From the NCBI RefSeq assembly GCF_964656455.1, contig NC_135717.1, forward strand, positions 140,444,308 through 140,508,307: 64,000 nt of DNA. The letters run 5' to 3'. The notes under the pieces were generated by a model. It had not been told where the DNA came from. It saw only the letters and a list, made by a program, of their open reading frames with translations, and did no database searches. Of this stretch, positions 12,881 to 24,792 are shown one piece after another (position 1 is the stretch's first letter; every line of letters begins with the position of its first letter). The DNA is from Halichoerus grypus. Taxonomy: Eukaryota; Chordata; Mammalia; Carnivora; Phocidae. The position numbers were made by a program, and so were the translations under genes.

Positions 12881-13324
12881 TATAGAAGCCTCAATTTATA
12901 ATGTGGATAAAGCAAATCAAGCTGCTGTGGTGAGTTCAAAGCGTCTTCCTTACTTACCCTCCCAAGATACTCTCCCATCAACAGCAACAAAGACCCCTGG
13001 CTGAGAGGAACACCTTTTGAAAGCAGTGGCCTGGAAAAGTAGTAGGGAAAGCGGTATTATCCCTCCCAGCAACACCAGTGAAACTCAACACATAGTAGTG
13101 TTTTACAAGTGGTTAACTATGGCACAAGCCAATCAGTGATGAAAAATGCAGTCCAGTAACTTTGTTTTCCCTCATCTGACTGCAGAACGGACAGAATGTC
13201 ATTGTCGTGGATCCTGTCTTTGCTTTATGTTAATGTCATGAACGTGATGTTAATGCCAGAAGACCAGTTCAAGATCAAATGAAGAGAATACTTAGGAACA
13301 GACAGGAATCCATGGCATGTGAAT

Positions 13325-13540
13325 AACAGTAATTATTGTAGTGATCACCTATCTTTATCGGGGACTTAATGGGGAAGTATGTGCTGTGCATTCTGTAAAC
13401 TCAACCTCTATTCTGCCCTCTAAAAACTCTCATAGGTGAGAACAATTATCCTCATTTTATACATAAGAAAGCTCAGGCTTAGTCAGGTAAGTGATTTGTC
13501 CAAAGAAGCTACACATGGTGCAAGCTGTAGGTAAGGGAGC
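13325..13540 (-). repeat. MIR SINE remnant, antisense
   Basis: It reads GAACAATTATCCTCATTTTA, AAGAAAGCTCAGGCTTAGTC and AAGTGATTTGTCCAAAG, the complement of the MIR core, followed by weaker MIR-like sequence. Confidence 0.65.
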
Positions 13541-16376
13541 ATCAGGAAAAATCTTGCAGTTTATAAATTTGCTTTAACAGAATATCACCAAGGCTGCAAA
13601 TCAACTCCACCATTCCTTATCACCACCAAGACTTGAAACTATTAGGGTCGCGTGTGCCTGTTCAGAGCTATTGCTTGATATTTGTCTTTTGATAGGTTTT
13701 AAAAGACCGAATACATGGAACACAAATTTCATACTGATTCTGTTTCTCAATGCATTATCTCGATTTAAAGTGGATACTCATTCACTTTATGCTTTTGCAT
13801 TTTGTTTCTTGGACTCACTCAGATGGCCGTGTTAATAATGCATTACTACATAAGTACTAATCATTAGGTTTTATTTCATTGTATCGATGAACTCTATGAC
13901 TCAGCTTCAGCGATCATCTGTTGACTCAGTTCTTCCTCACACTTCAGAAAGCATTGGCTAAAATGTGAAGTGTTATTATTCATTGTTAGCTTCTAGTAAA
14001 TTGAAATATCTCTAAGAAAAAGTTACAATACTGATGAGTGTTATTTTCAGAGCAAAGCAAGTCCTTTGTAATACTGAGTGCCTTCAGCGATGCAATGTTG
14101 AAGGAATCAGTTTGGGACAAGGACACTAAGAGATATGGGTTGCGATTCATCACAGCACAATGTAGTAATTTGTGCTTACATTCAAACAGTTTTCATTAAA
14201 TCTTAGTTTATTTCATCATCTTTTTAAGTTTAATTCTGGTTCAAAACGTAGGAAATACCTGTGTGTGTATGTGAATACACACAGAGAACTATTTAAGAGC
14301 TACCATTAGTAAAAACTCACTCCTTTAGTGTGAAGTCAGTTTGGTTCTTGGTAGAGTTGGCGCTGCCCCCGGCCAGATATTCTAAACATTCATTGGGCCA
14401 TTTTTAGTGTGCTATAAAATGGTTAAGAGGAATGGCAACTAGCATTTAAAGATAATGGGCCTAGGAGCTTACAGCTCTTGCAACATGTGAGACAGTTTCA
14501 CACAATGAAAAATATTCCCACATTCTGCACGATTTTCAAAATCTCCATAAGACATGCATTTAAAAGAAAACCCTGTTTATAATTATCTAAGCCTAGAACT
14601 ATTTAACATATAAACATGGCTACACTGTATTTTTGCATGGTTCTAATATAAACTGAACATTCTAGCTTTTATTGTTAATGTTCACCCAACCTCTGGCCTT
14701 TTATTTTCTCCTGATTTTTTAAAATCTTGATTGTCTTCTCTAAATCCAAAATCCCTTTTTGCAGTTGCAAGCATTTGATTATTTCATTGTCTTCTAGTGT
14801 CGTTATACCTGAAGATTTTTATACTGAAAATACATGCTTACCACATTTTCTTGATTTGTAAAAATTATATACATACATATGTTGTATTATTATTTATACT
14901 TGGAGAGTAAGAAGAGTATTATAAACTATTTGTTATAAATTGGGACATTGTGTGTAATATGGATTTTTAAAGAACAAGTCTGCAAAATGATTCCATCAAC
15001 AGCCTATATTCGATGTGGAAACATTAAAAGAATATGCTACTGTTATTTCAGGAAAGTTGTTTAAATGTGTCCTTGAATTGTGTTTCCCTCTTGGAAGCCT
15101 ATTATGCAGAAAATTCCCCCCGAGAAATTCATGCCTTTCAAATGAACTAGTGTTGAGGGATTTTATAAATTTCCAAAGCATGGTAACGGTGAGCACATAA
15201 AGCCACCAAGTGAATTAAGATCTCAGCTAAGTTTCTCAACCTTATTTAGCTATATTCCATTAGCATTTCAAAGACATCAAGTAAACACACCTGAGGACAA
15301 ATAAAGGTAGTGGGTATTTTGGACACATATTAAAAATAACTCAGGAATTACCTTGCTGAAATACTTTACAAATATACAAATATATTTTAAAATAGGTTTA
15401 AATGTCTAGTCCTCACCACATACCAGTTGCATGTCAAAATACAGGTTACATTTTCACAAGAGAAAGCCTGATTGCAAATGCAACTGTATTAAGAAAACAG
15501 CAGAAAGAGAGAAGCTGAGAGACCATGGCTTTCTCTTTACTCTCAACAACGCTGTAGATCTTTTATGGCATGACAGACAGGTTTGTGCCAGTTTCTATTA
15601 AATCAGACAAAGAATTTAAAAGCAGAAACCGGCAGGAAAATATATGATGTACTAGTATATTTTTAGCCCTTGACCTTATTTTTTTGTTCTGATTTTCAGG
15701 TAGGAGAATACTATAATAAAGGATCTAAACTTGGTATCTTCTGATACTACATGCCTCCCCAGCCTGCCTTTTAAGTGAACTTAGGAAATTTAAAACAAAA
15801 ATTAAGAAGCTACTGGCCCATTTAAAGCTTTCCTCATCAAACACTTTGAATGAAACTGCTGTCCTGACAGAATTTCAAATCCACTTAAACCCTCTTTTTT
15901 TTTTCTTTTTTGAGCTCTTTGTACACATATAAGTTAAAAAGAAAAGCAGGCAGTCATGGGGGGGCGGGGAAGGGCATCAATAGTAGACTATAAATAGAAA
16001 CGTATTTGCCTTAGTAAATATTCCATTTACTGAAAGTAATGTGGACCTGTCCATAGAAACTTAGAAAAATCCAGGATCTCTGTGTAGTAAACCTTACCTG
16101 TTGGAGTTATATTGCTCATTGCCTTGAAAGTAAATTTTATGGTAATAATTTCCTTTTCAGAAGGATTTGGATCCAATTCTATAAAATCAGTAAACCATTA
16201 CAATGATTAGAAATATTGGTATAATCATGTAAATATTACTCCCTAAATTCTTCAGTACACTTCAGTAGCCCTCAAGTGTTACTACTTTGTCCAGGATGCT
16301 ATGTAAATCACTCAGGGACTCTGACCCAATATTAGTAACTAACCAAGTGGGACAGGATTTTTTTGCTATGATTCAA
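13541..16376. other. Intronic stretch without recognised elements
   Basis: About 2.8 kb of AT-rich, apparently single-copy sequence. I see no repeat head or tail, coding exon or RNA gene here. It lacks young SINE insertions, so it is one of the better places in the window to test for conserved noncoding elements. Confidence 0.5.
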
Positions 16377-16530
16377 GGCCAGAATGTGATTTTGGAGTTG
16401 GTCTGTCTGGGCTCAAAATTGTGGTTCCGTCATTACTAGTATATAACCTTAGGCAAATCATTTAACCTCTCCATAAAAATAAGGATAATAATAGTACATA
16501 GCCTCTGGGAAGGTGTGAGTAGTGTGGTAT
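16377..16530 (+). repeat. MIR SINE fragment
   Basis: It shows GTCTGTCTGGGCTCAAAATT, ACCTTAGGCAAATCATTTAA and AAAATAAGGATAATAATAGTACA in MIR order. The CanSINE at 16538 follows directly and may have cut the element. Confidence 0.7.
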
Positions 16531-16537
16531 TAATATT

Positions 16538-16702
16538 GGGATGCCTGGGTGGCTCAGTCGGTTAAGCATCTGCCTTCGGCTCAGGTCATGATCCCAGGGT
16601 CCTGGGATCGAGTCCCGCATCGGGCTCCCAGCTCAGCAGGGATCCTGCTTCTCCCTCTGCCTGTCACTCCCCCTGCTTCTGCTCTCTCTCTCTCTGACAA
16701 AT

Positions 16703-16708
<6 letters not shown>
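16538..16708 (+). mobile_element. CanSINE with microsatellite tail
   Basis: The head GGATGCCTGGGTGGCTCAGT and the usual CT-rich body end at TGACAAATAAATAC. Here the tail runs straight into a GT/AT microsatellite instead of an A-run. The head keeps both Gs (CAGTCGGTTAAG), the second subfamily. No clear target duplication can be defined because of the microsatellite. Confidence 0.9.

Positions 16709-16774
<66 letters not shown>
16709..16774. repeat. Compound (GT)n(AT)n microsatellite
   Basis: About 15 GT units are followed by about 16 AT units with one G interruption, on the 3' tail of the adjacent CanSINE. It is likely polymorphic. Confidence 0.95.
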
Positions 16775-17099
16775 AAATATTCCAGGTTCAAACTTCCAAT
16801 ACATATTTATGTAGCACCTGCTATGTACTAAGCTATATATGACATGCTAAGGAACTCAATCAAAGCACATAATTTTAACTTGTTTCTAGGTCACAGTGGC
16901 ATTATAGACTCAGAATTCTTCTGCCAGAGGAGCTCTAAATTCAAACATCTTAGCAAGACATCAATGGCGTTTTATGAGATGATTTGATATGGTTCACACA
17001 TATGTTGGACCTATCAAACCTCATATCCAACTCTTCACCCTCACACAGTTTGCTTCATCAGGATAGACATGCTTAGAGTTACTGAATGTATTGTCCATA

Positions 17100-17410
17100 G
17101 TGTCCCATGCTTCCCGGTCTTGGTACAAATTCTCTCCTCTGCCAGAAATGTCTTGCTTGCCACTGCTTGTCCGACTGGACTATTAACAGCTATCCTTCAG
17201 AACTCCACTCCGTTTTAAAGGTCTTCCTGTCACCTTCTCGTCTGTCAACCAGGAATACACCTTCTGTAATAAGTCTTTACATGTTTGTAATTGTCACTTT
17301 AGGTTTTACTTATCTGTGTTTTCTCTTAATACCCATCGATCTACCCTAGACCAGAATACTGTCTTTTCATCTTTCTGTCTCCAACCCCCAGCACTTGGTT
17401 CACAGTAGGT
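17100..17410 (+). repeat. L2 LINE 3' end remnant
   Basis: L2 3' pattern: CTCCTCTGCCAGAAATGTCT, CCTTCAGAACTCCACTC, AAAGGTCTTCCTGTCACC, then CCCCCAGCACTTGGTTCACAGTAGG. The ORF at 17107-17349 is chance reading through it. Confidence 0.7.
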
Positions 17411-17460
17411 AGAATGATTCTCCTCTAGTTCAAAAGATCCTAGATAACCATATTCTCAAG

Positions 17461-17667
17461 TAAAGGGCTTCCACTCATAGATACAGAAGGCAGATGGGTG
17501 GCTGCCGGCAGCAGGGAGTTGGGGGGGATGGGTGAAATTGGAGGCAGGGGGTCAAAAGGTACAAACTTTTAGTTATAAGATAAATAAGTCCTGGGGCTAT
17601 AACATACAGCAGTGACTATAGTCAATACTGTATTGTATATTTGAAAGTTGCTAAGAAAGTAGATCTT
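17461..17667 (+). mobile_element. L1 3' UTR fragment
   Basis: Known L1M-type 3' UTR phrases in order: TAAGATAAATAAGTCCTGGG, GTGACTATAGTCAATACTG, TATTGTATATTTGAAAGTTG and CTAAGAAAGTAGATCTT. It is cut at its 3' side by the CanSINE at 17668, and no continuation is seen beyond that SINE. Confidence 0.8.
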
Positions 17668-17859
17668 GGGACACCTGGGTGGCTCAGTCGTTAAGCGTCT
17701 GCCTTTGGCTCAGGTCATGATCCTGGGGTCCTGGGATCGAGCCCTGCGTCATGCTCCCTGCTCTGTGGGAAGCCTGCTTCTCCCTCTCCCCCTGCTTGTG
17801 TTCCCTCTCTAGCTGTCTCTCTGTCAAATAAATAAATCAATCTTAAAAAAAAAAAAAAA
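17668..17859 (+). mobile_element. CanSINE at the broken end of an L1
   Basis: GGGACACCTGGGTGGCTCAG head, one-G-deleted subfamily, with an A-tail ending at 17859. The expected target duplication and the rest of the L1 tail are missing on the right, suggesting a deletion or an insertion with loss of target sequence. Confidence 0.92.
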
Positions 17860-17963
17860 TGTTCCCCATTGGCCTGGGGGCAGCCCAGTCCCATTCAGCG
17901 CTAAGCTACAAGCAGGTGCCATGTTGGTCCTCGGGGTAAATGGTTCTTCCCAGAAGCATTTTT

Positions 17964-18165
17964 TTTTTTTTTTTTTTTTAAGATTTCATTTATTTGACAG
18001 AGAGAGAGACATAGCAAGAGAGGGAACACAAGCAGGGGGAGTGGGAGACGGAGAAGCAGGCTTCCCGCGGAGCAGGGAGCCCGATGCAGGGCTTGATCCC
18101 CGGACCCTGGGATCATGACCTGAGCCGAAGGCAGACGCTTAACGACTGAGCCACCCAGGTGCCCC
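17964..18165 (-). mobile_element. CanSINE, antisense
   Basis: A 21-base T-run, AAGATTTCATTTATTTGACA and the complement of the SINE head ending at 18165. The 13-base duplication CAGAAGCATTTTT lies at 17951-17963 and 18166-18178. Young, one-G-deleted subfamily. Short ORFs over this element come from the SINE itself. Confidence 0.95.
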
Positions 18166-18849
18166 CAGAAGCATTTTTATTTAAGTGGAGATCTGGGACT
18201 TAGTTTCATCTTTTAGTTTTAAAAAATAATATGTTGTATTGGAATGCCCGAGAAACAAGACGAATCCTTTCTTATGCCTGTTGCTACACAACACAGCCCA
18301 GTTTCTTGGGCTTTCGTGGTGAGTTCAAAGACAACTCCAAGTGTTGTATTTCAGCACCTTTCCCAGCAATGGGTACTTTTGTAAGGTTTGCTTGGGTGAA
18401 TTCCTCGGTTTCACCTTATCAGGTGAAACCTACACAAAACACTGTGGTTTAGTTTTTCAGCTACTCTTGGTGCCAGTAACGTCATAACTGTGGTGATCAT
18501 TTGAAGTGGTGCCTCAAAATGGCCTTGCCATTTCTTCTGCCCACACTAATTGGAACTGTGCCCTGTCACCTCCCCTTTCTGCAGCTGCTGCATCCACCTA
18601 CCTTTCTTCTCCGTATTTGCTACTGGGGCTCTAATGCAATTTACCTGGCTGCCTTCCAGGGCCTAATCAGTAGAGATGAGTTTTTGCTATTATACATTAA
18701 GTAGGCTTCAGCTCTAACAGTGTCAAACTATTTTTTCTACAGCGGTTGTTTTATTAACATCTCACCAGTGATGTAGGGCAGCTCCAATTGCTCCACATCC
18801 TTTAAGTTTCTACCCTTTGGCCAGTATCTCCCCACTTCCTCTATCTGGC

Positions 18850-19200
18850 AAAGGTTTTCTTAAAAGGACACCAAAAATATTAACTATAAAAGAAAAAGTT
18901 GATAAAAATCAACTTCTTCAAAAATAAAGATTTTCGCTTGTTGAAATGTACCATTAATAAAAAGGCAAGTCACAAACTGGGACACAATATCCCTAATACA
19001 TCTATTTAATAAAGAAGATGCTTCCAAAATATATTTGGAAAAGAAAAACCTCTTACAAACCAATACAGAAATGAGCAAAGGATTTGAACAGATGCTCAAT
19101 GGAAGAAGATATATGTGACTGATAAATTCATGTAAAGATATTCAACATTTTTAATCATTAGGGAAACGGAAATTAAAACAATAAATTCCATTTTTGAAGT
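18850..19200 (+). pseudogene. Degraded L1 ORF2 fragment
   Basis: It follows the L1 ORF2 3' region: CTTAAAAGGACACCAAAAAT, then CTCTTACAAACCAATACAGAAATGAG, GCAAAGGATTTGAACAGATG, and TCATTAGGGAAACGGAAATT. Reading frames are broken by stops and indels, so it is a dead remnant. Confidence 0.7.
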
Positions 19201-19309
19201 GCTAGATCTGTACATCTGTATATGCCATTTGCGATTAAAATTACATATCAATCTAAACTCACCTTTTCCCTCTGCAAAACAGATACATATACATATATAT
19301 TCCTCTATC

Positions 19310-20020
19310 TTGAAACTCAGACCTTGAGCATCACCTTTGACTCTTGCCATTGTCCAGCTTGTTATTAAGTCCTATTACCTCATTCTCTGTCCCTCTCTCT
19401 TTTCCATTCCCACTGCCACTGCTCTATTTGGATCCTCATCCATATTACAGTCCTTAGAGCCTCCTAAGAGCTCTTCCCACAGCAATTTTCCACTGTTTTG
19501 CCAATCTGATCATATATAAACTTTCCAGGTGGTTCTTCCTGAAGCCCTGCTCTTAACACGCAAGTCTCTTGCTCAGGTACCTTTAGTAATTCCCCTTTGC
19601 TGAATTTTGAACTCCCTCATTTGTCATCCAAGTCCAAGACCCTCGGTGGTATAGCCCCAACCCACCTTTCCAACCTTCTTTCAACTTCTCTTAATTGAAC
19701 TAGTCACTGTTCCACAGATACATGCCTACATTTCCTGCCTTTATGCCATGACTCCCATGTCTGCATCTCCAAGCCTTCATATCCTAAAGGATGAAGGCTC
19801 AATTAAAATACCAGCATTCCTGTAATGCTCTTACTAAACACCCCTATTATTCTTTTAATATGTTTATCTTCTACCAAGTAGTAGTAGTAGTATGCTCCTA
19901 CCTTATATTCCTTCCTGGACTTTAAGTTCTTAGAAGACAGCCTCCTAGTCTGACCCATCCTTTCCTTCTCTAGGCTACATGCTACATGCCTTACAGAGAG
20001 CAGGCCGTCAACAAATGTGG
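19310..20020 (+). repeat. Probable L2-type LINE remnants
   Basis: A CT-rich strand with L2/L3-like phrases (CTGATCATATATAAACTTTC, CTTTATGCCATGACTCCC). Near 19895-20020 it has an L2-like 3' end (CTGGACTTTAAGTTCTTAGA). It may be more than one element, and boundaries are approximate. Confidence 0.5.
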
Positions 20021-20204
20021 AGGGCATGGATGATGGCTGGTGGTGGCATGCCACACAGCCTAAGTTACCATTCTTATAATCTAATAAGAGAGAGAAGACA
20101 TGCATGGAAACAGTAACAATGTAAGATGTGACGCATGCTGAAACCTCAGGGATGTGTAGAGTCGTCATCAAAAACAAGACTGGAAAAGACATTTGGAATT
20201 CGTT

Positions 20205-20420
20205 TGGAGAGGGCCATCAATATCAGGCTAAGGAGTTTAGACTTTATTTAATAGTTAAAGAGGAGCCAGGAACCATTCAAGATATTTAAACACGGAAGTA
20301 ACACAATTATAGTTTTGTTTCAACAACATCAATCTGGCGGCAGTGTGTGGGTAGGCTAGATTGCAAGGGGAGGGCTGGAAAGAGGGACGAGCAGAAAGGA
20401 GGTAATTGAAGGAACACTGC
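20205..20420 (+). repeat. Ancient interspersed repeat, same kind as at 10175
   Basis: GGCTAAGGAGTTTAGACTTT, GAGCCAGGAACCATTCAAGA, GGAAGTAACACAATTATAGT and a CAACATCAATCTGGCGGCAG stretch follow the same order as at 10175-10385. Antisense ORFs here (20255-20757) have no recognisable protein features. Confidence 0.55.
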
Positions 20421-20674
20421 AGATAATGAAAGCCTGAACTGCTGTGGAAAGAAAGGCACAGATATGCCAGGCACTGCAAGTGGATGTGAGGGTGTCCAGG
20501 CAGAAGCAAGTAATAGCTCCAGGGAAGCTGGGGACCGTGGCAGGATCATGCCCTCTAGGGAAAGGGAATGTGAAAGAGAGATCAGCATTGGAAATGGAGG
20601 TCTGGGAGTTGACCACATATAAATTTAGGTTGTGAAAGTGGGTAATTGCCGTTATTAAGAAAGTATCATAGGAT

Positions 20675-20872
20675 GGGGCGCCTGGGTGGCTCAGTTGGTT
20701 AAGCGACTGCCTTCGGCTCAGGTCATGATCCTGGAGTCCCAGGATCGAGTCCCGCATCGGGCTCCCTGCTCGGCAGGGAGTCTGCTTCTCCCTCTGCCCT
20801 CTTCCCTCTCATGCTGTCTCTCATTCTCTCTCTCTCAAATAAATAAATAAAATCTTTAAAAAAAAAAAAAAA
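20675..20872 (+). mobile_element. CanSINE with 18-base target duplication
   Basis: Head CGCCTGGGTGGCTCAGTTGG followed by TTAAGCGACTGCC, a third subfamily signature shared with the copy at 46142. The perfect duplication AAGAAAGTATCATAGGAT lies at 20657-20674 and 20873-20890. Confidence 0.96.
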
Positions 20873-21164
20873 AAGAAAGTATCATAGGATAGAAAAGAGA
20901 AAGTGAACTATTAAAATATAAAATTCATGGCTAAGCAAGGAAACCAATGAAGAAATAGATAAGTGGGTAAAGCAGAAGTTCAGAGTGTCAGAGAAGTGAA
21001 GGAAAAAGAGTTTCTGAGAAACAGTAGCCAATTTGATTAAAAACTTATTAAACCTACTCCTTGAAGTTTGGGAGAAACAAAAATGACTAAAGCATGCAAT
21101 CTGCCCTAGTGTTATTTTCAGTCCAGTGGGGGACAAGGAGCAGATATCATCATCATTGTGGCCA

Positions 21165-21315
21165 CCAGTAATTTCTGAGTATAGGCCCCTCATCAGTATA
21201 TTATGGTTTGACCAATTATTCCTCAGAACAACCCTGTTGGGTGTATATTTATGATCCCAATTTTATGAGTGTGTAAAGAATCTCAAAGATGTTAAGCAAA
21301 ACATATTTTAGTCCA
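21165..21315 (-). repeat. MIR SINE remnant, antisense
   Basis: CCTCAGAACAACCCTGTTGG, GATCCCAATTTTATGAGTG and CTCAAAGATGTTAAGCAAA match the antisense MIR core in order. Confidence 0.65.
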
Positions 21316-22280
21316 GGGCATAATGAAGTAGGTACAGGTAAGCCAGGCACAAAGGAGGGAGAAAGTTTATGGGAATAACAGAAGGAGTTTAAAGAGAAAA
21401 AGAAAAAAAAAAAGAGGTGGCCTTTCAATTACGCCTTGAACCAGAGGAGGTGATTTGCATAACCAAGGAAGTGACAGAAAGGCTTTCCATACTGAACAGT
21501 TGTTGTTCAATATGAGTTGTGAGTACCATCACAGTTTTATAGTTAGCAGTTTGGTTGGTGTAATTGGATTATAGGATACACTGAATGATGTGATTGGAAG
21601 ATAAAGCATGTGACCCCATTTTTGAGAACACTTAATGCTTTTCTCTGTAAACCGTAAGGCTTTATGAGATACATCGTAATTTACTCTGTAAACCATAAGA
21701 CTGTATGAGATTTCAGGAATAGAGTATGATCTTTTTTTTTCTTTTTTGACCATGAGAAAGAATAATTAGAGATTTAAGCATCCAGGCATGGCAAATGCTA
21801 CAGATAGATCATGGAAGATTATGCCTGAGATTAGGCCAGTGGATTTAGACCTCTTTGTTGACCTTGGAAAACCTTGTTTCATTAGGGAGCTGGAATCAGA
21901 AATCAGCTCGCAGGGTGTGAGGTGACAAGCTAGGAAGTGAGAAAGCAAAGTGAGAAAGTGAAAGCAATGAGTATGATCTCTTCTCTCCTGCAAGGACAAA
22001 CAGAATGATAGCCCATGCACTTGACAGAATGAAGAGAAACTGGGCAAGTGTTAAGGCAGTGAATAGAATGAAGAGAAAAGGAAATAGACTGTCATTACCA
22101 TAGGCAGAGCTAACTCTTTCCTGGCTACCTCTAAACACCACCATGTATCCACAACCCTGGTATTATCACTAATCCCTCACAGTTTTTTGTAACAGAAGTT
22201 ACTTGGGAACCTGTAGGTGATAGTCCAGTGACAGCCAGAATGTTAGAAACTATAATACACTCAAATGACTAATGTACTTT

Positions 22281-22486
22281 GGGGCGCGTGGGTGGTGCAG
22301 TCAGTTAAGCATCTGGCTCTTAGTTTTGGCTCAGGTCATGATCTCAGAGTCCAGAGATAGAGCCCCTCCCACCCCACCCCATAGGGCTCCCCGCTCAGCA
22401 TAGAGGCTGCTGGAGAGTCTCTCCTTCTCCCTCTGTGCCACTCATGCTCTCTCTCTCTCAAATAAATACATAAATCTTTTTAAAAA
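22281..22486 (+). mobile_element. CanSINE, older diverged copy
   Basis: Head GGGGCGCGTGGGTGGTGCAG, with ATCTGGCTCTTAGTTTTGGC in place of the younger CTGCCTTCGGC form. It ends CTCAAATAAATACATAAATC. AAATGACT precedes it and recurs after the tail, a partly eroded target duplication. Confidence 0.9.
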
Positions 22487-22715
22487 ATGACTTTGACTAT
22501 AAAAAAAAAAATCTTTGACTATAAAGTGCTGCTGAGACCATATGCCAACATATTTGGACTATTTTTCCTGCTTCCTTGATCAGAGGCTCCCTTGGACTTC
22601 CCTTCCCATAGGTCTCATGCTTATAGCACTTGCCAATTTTATGCTTTTGTTAGAGCTGTTTGCCTTATTCTTCCAGATTAGTCTAAATTCTTTGGGGGCA
22701 GAGATGGACATTCTT

Positions 22716-22716
22716 T

Positions 22717-22756
<40 letters not shown>

Positions 22757-22768
22757 CGTATGTATATA
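22716..22768. repeat. (TA)n microsatellite
   Basis: About 50 bases of alternating TA with occasional G or C. The apparent ORF across it reads as alternating Tyr/Ile and is not coding. Confidence 0.95.
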
Positions 22769-22869
22769 AAGTTCCTACAAAGTAGACAGTAAATAATTAC
22801 TTATTAAATTGATTTGAGACTATGCTCTATTATAAATATATACCAAAAAATGGTTTGTTGAGAGAGATA

Positions 22870-23465
22870 TTAGTTTTCTAGTGCTGCATAAAAGGTTACC
22901 ACAACATAATACAACATAATAACTTAAAACCATACACATTTATTTCCCAGTCCATGTGGATCAGGAATCCAGGCATAATTTCACTGGAACATTTGCTCAG
23001 GGTCTCACAAGACTGCAGTCAACACGTCAATTGGAGGACTCAGGACCCTCTTCCAAAGTCCTTCAGATTTTGAGGAGAAATTCAGTTCCTTGCCATTGTA
23101 GGATTGAGACCCTCTCTTCCTGGAGGTGTGTTTTTCAAAGGCAAGTTTATAGCATGGCTGTTTGTTGCTTCAAGGCCAGCAGAACATCTCTCTCTCATCT
23201 CAGGAAGGATTCAGGTCCCTCTTGAAGGGCTTTCACCTGATTAAGCCTGATCCACCCAGAATGATCTCCCTTTTGATTCAAAATTAACTGATTTGGAACC
23301 TTAACTATATCCCTACACCCTTGTCATATAAAGTAACCTAATATGTCACAGGTCTCACCCACACTCAAGGAGAGATTATAAAGGGTGGTGTGTGCCAGGC
23401 GCGGGGAGGGGAGGAGAGGAGAGGGAGAGGCTTTGGGAACCATCTTAGTATTCTATTTACCACCG
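22870..23465 (-). mobile_element. MaLR/MLT1-like LTR, antisense, diverged
   Basis: It begins TATTAGTTTTCTAGTGCTGC, the complement of the usual MaLR LTR 3' end. It continues with TTACCACAACATAATACAAC and CAGGGTCTCACAAGACTGCA and ends CTCACCCACACTCAAGGAGA then CATCTTAGTATTCTATTTACC. No internal retroviral genes are attached, so it is a solo LTR remnant. The exact family is uncertain. Confidence 0.6.
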
Positions 23466-24792
23466 ATTTGGAAAGGCGAAGAGCAAAAGAATGTTTACTT
23501 CATGAGAAGTCAGTAGAGATTTTCTTTTCCCTAATGTCATTTTGTACTATGTACATTTAATTTTTTTTCTTTTTACAAAATTAAGTGGATTTGACCTGGA
23601 AAGCATCACTCTTATTCTCATTTTGTTCTTCGTTTTGGTGGCATTTCATTCTAACCACTAATATAGTCTGTTTCTGCCGCGTTCACAGCCACGCGGTTAC
23701 AATGGTGAACTGTTACAGTGGTAGATTCTTTGGTATCTGAGCAATGTGACAGAGCATGAAAGCTAAAGCAGTTTGCTATTCATACCTCTCTGTCTAGCAA
23801 ATCCTTTAAAGGTTCTGTTTGGTAATGGTACTTAGCTCATTTCAACAGGTTTCAGAGTATCTATGAAAACACCATTGGATTCTGAGTTGGAGATGCTGTT
23901 CCAATTCTAAACTGTTGCTTTAAGAAATTGACTAAGAAGTACAGTTTCTGTTTTTAGTATGAATCCAGATGTAGGAGTTGAAATTACGAGCTACTGTGAG
24001 CTACTATGAACTATACTCAATACGATTATTAGAAAGTGTAAGTTTGGCATATTCATGTTTTAAAATAATTATGTGTTACAAGCTTCTGACACTCTTCTTT
24101 AGAATACGCATATGGACAAAAATGTGAAGAATATCCTTTAAAAAAAAAAAAAAAGGAAGAATTTTTCTGTATCAGTAAAGCCCTCCAAAAGACTTAAGGT
24201 TTAGATTCTTAGCATACCTCACATTCCAAAAACTGTTTCAAACACACTGTAGGTGAGGCTCCCAGTTCTCCTGAAACTGACATCTCTCTGGGTAAAATGA
24301 GTTTTCAAAAATACTCAGAATCTTATTACAAAAAGGTTCATTATTTTTAAAATCCCAGTAATGAGAACTCTGTTTTAGCCATGAACTACTAAGAGGCGAA
24401 ACTCACTGTTTACTGATTTTGAAAACCAGTTTAATTCTAAACCACAACAATGTCAGCCAAATAGTTGAGGTTTATACACTGATACCCAGCGGCCATTCTC
24501 TATTATATGCATCACATTTCTACAAGGAGTTTGGTTTCTTCCTAGCATTGATTGTGAAAGAATGGTAAGAAAATCTTATGAGAAAAGACTCCAGAAAAAA
24601 TTATTTATTTAATGAGGACTTTTTCACACCAGCAACTTTTGAGTATGTTTTTCAAAACATGAAAATTATGTTTTTAAAAAACAGAGGAAAATAACTAAAT
24701 AGGAAATAAGGGGTGTTGGTAGAAAAAAAAATAATATATCCACATTAAGAAATTAGAAATATATTTTTCAATGCAGAAGTATATAGTAATAT

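Noticed and set aside
17901..18118. Open frames on both strands with Leu- or Gly/Glu-rich repeats
   Set aside because: They are the CanSINE consensus read by chance. The same peptides recur at every young copy (for example at 25586-25850 and 33708-33893).
20255..20757. Overlapping antisense frames of 84-133 codons
   Set aside because: They run over an ancient dispersed repeat and into the CanSINE at 20675, in several frames at once. No recognisable protein.
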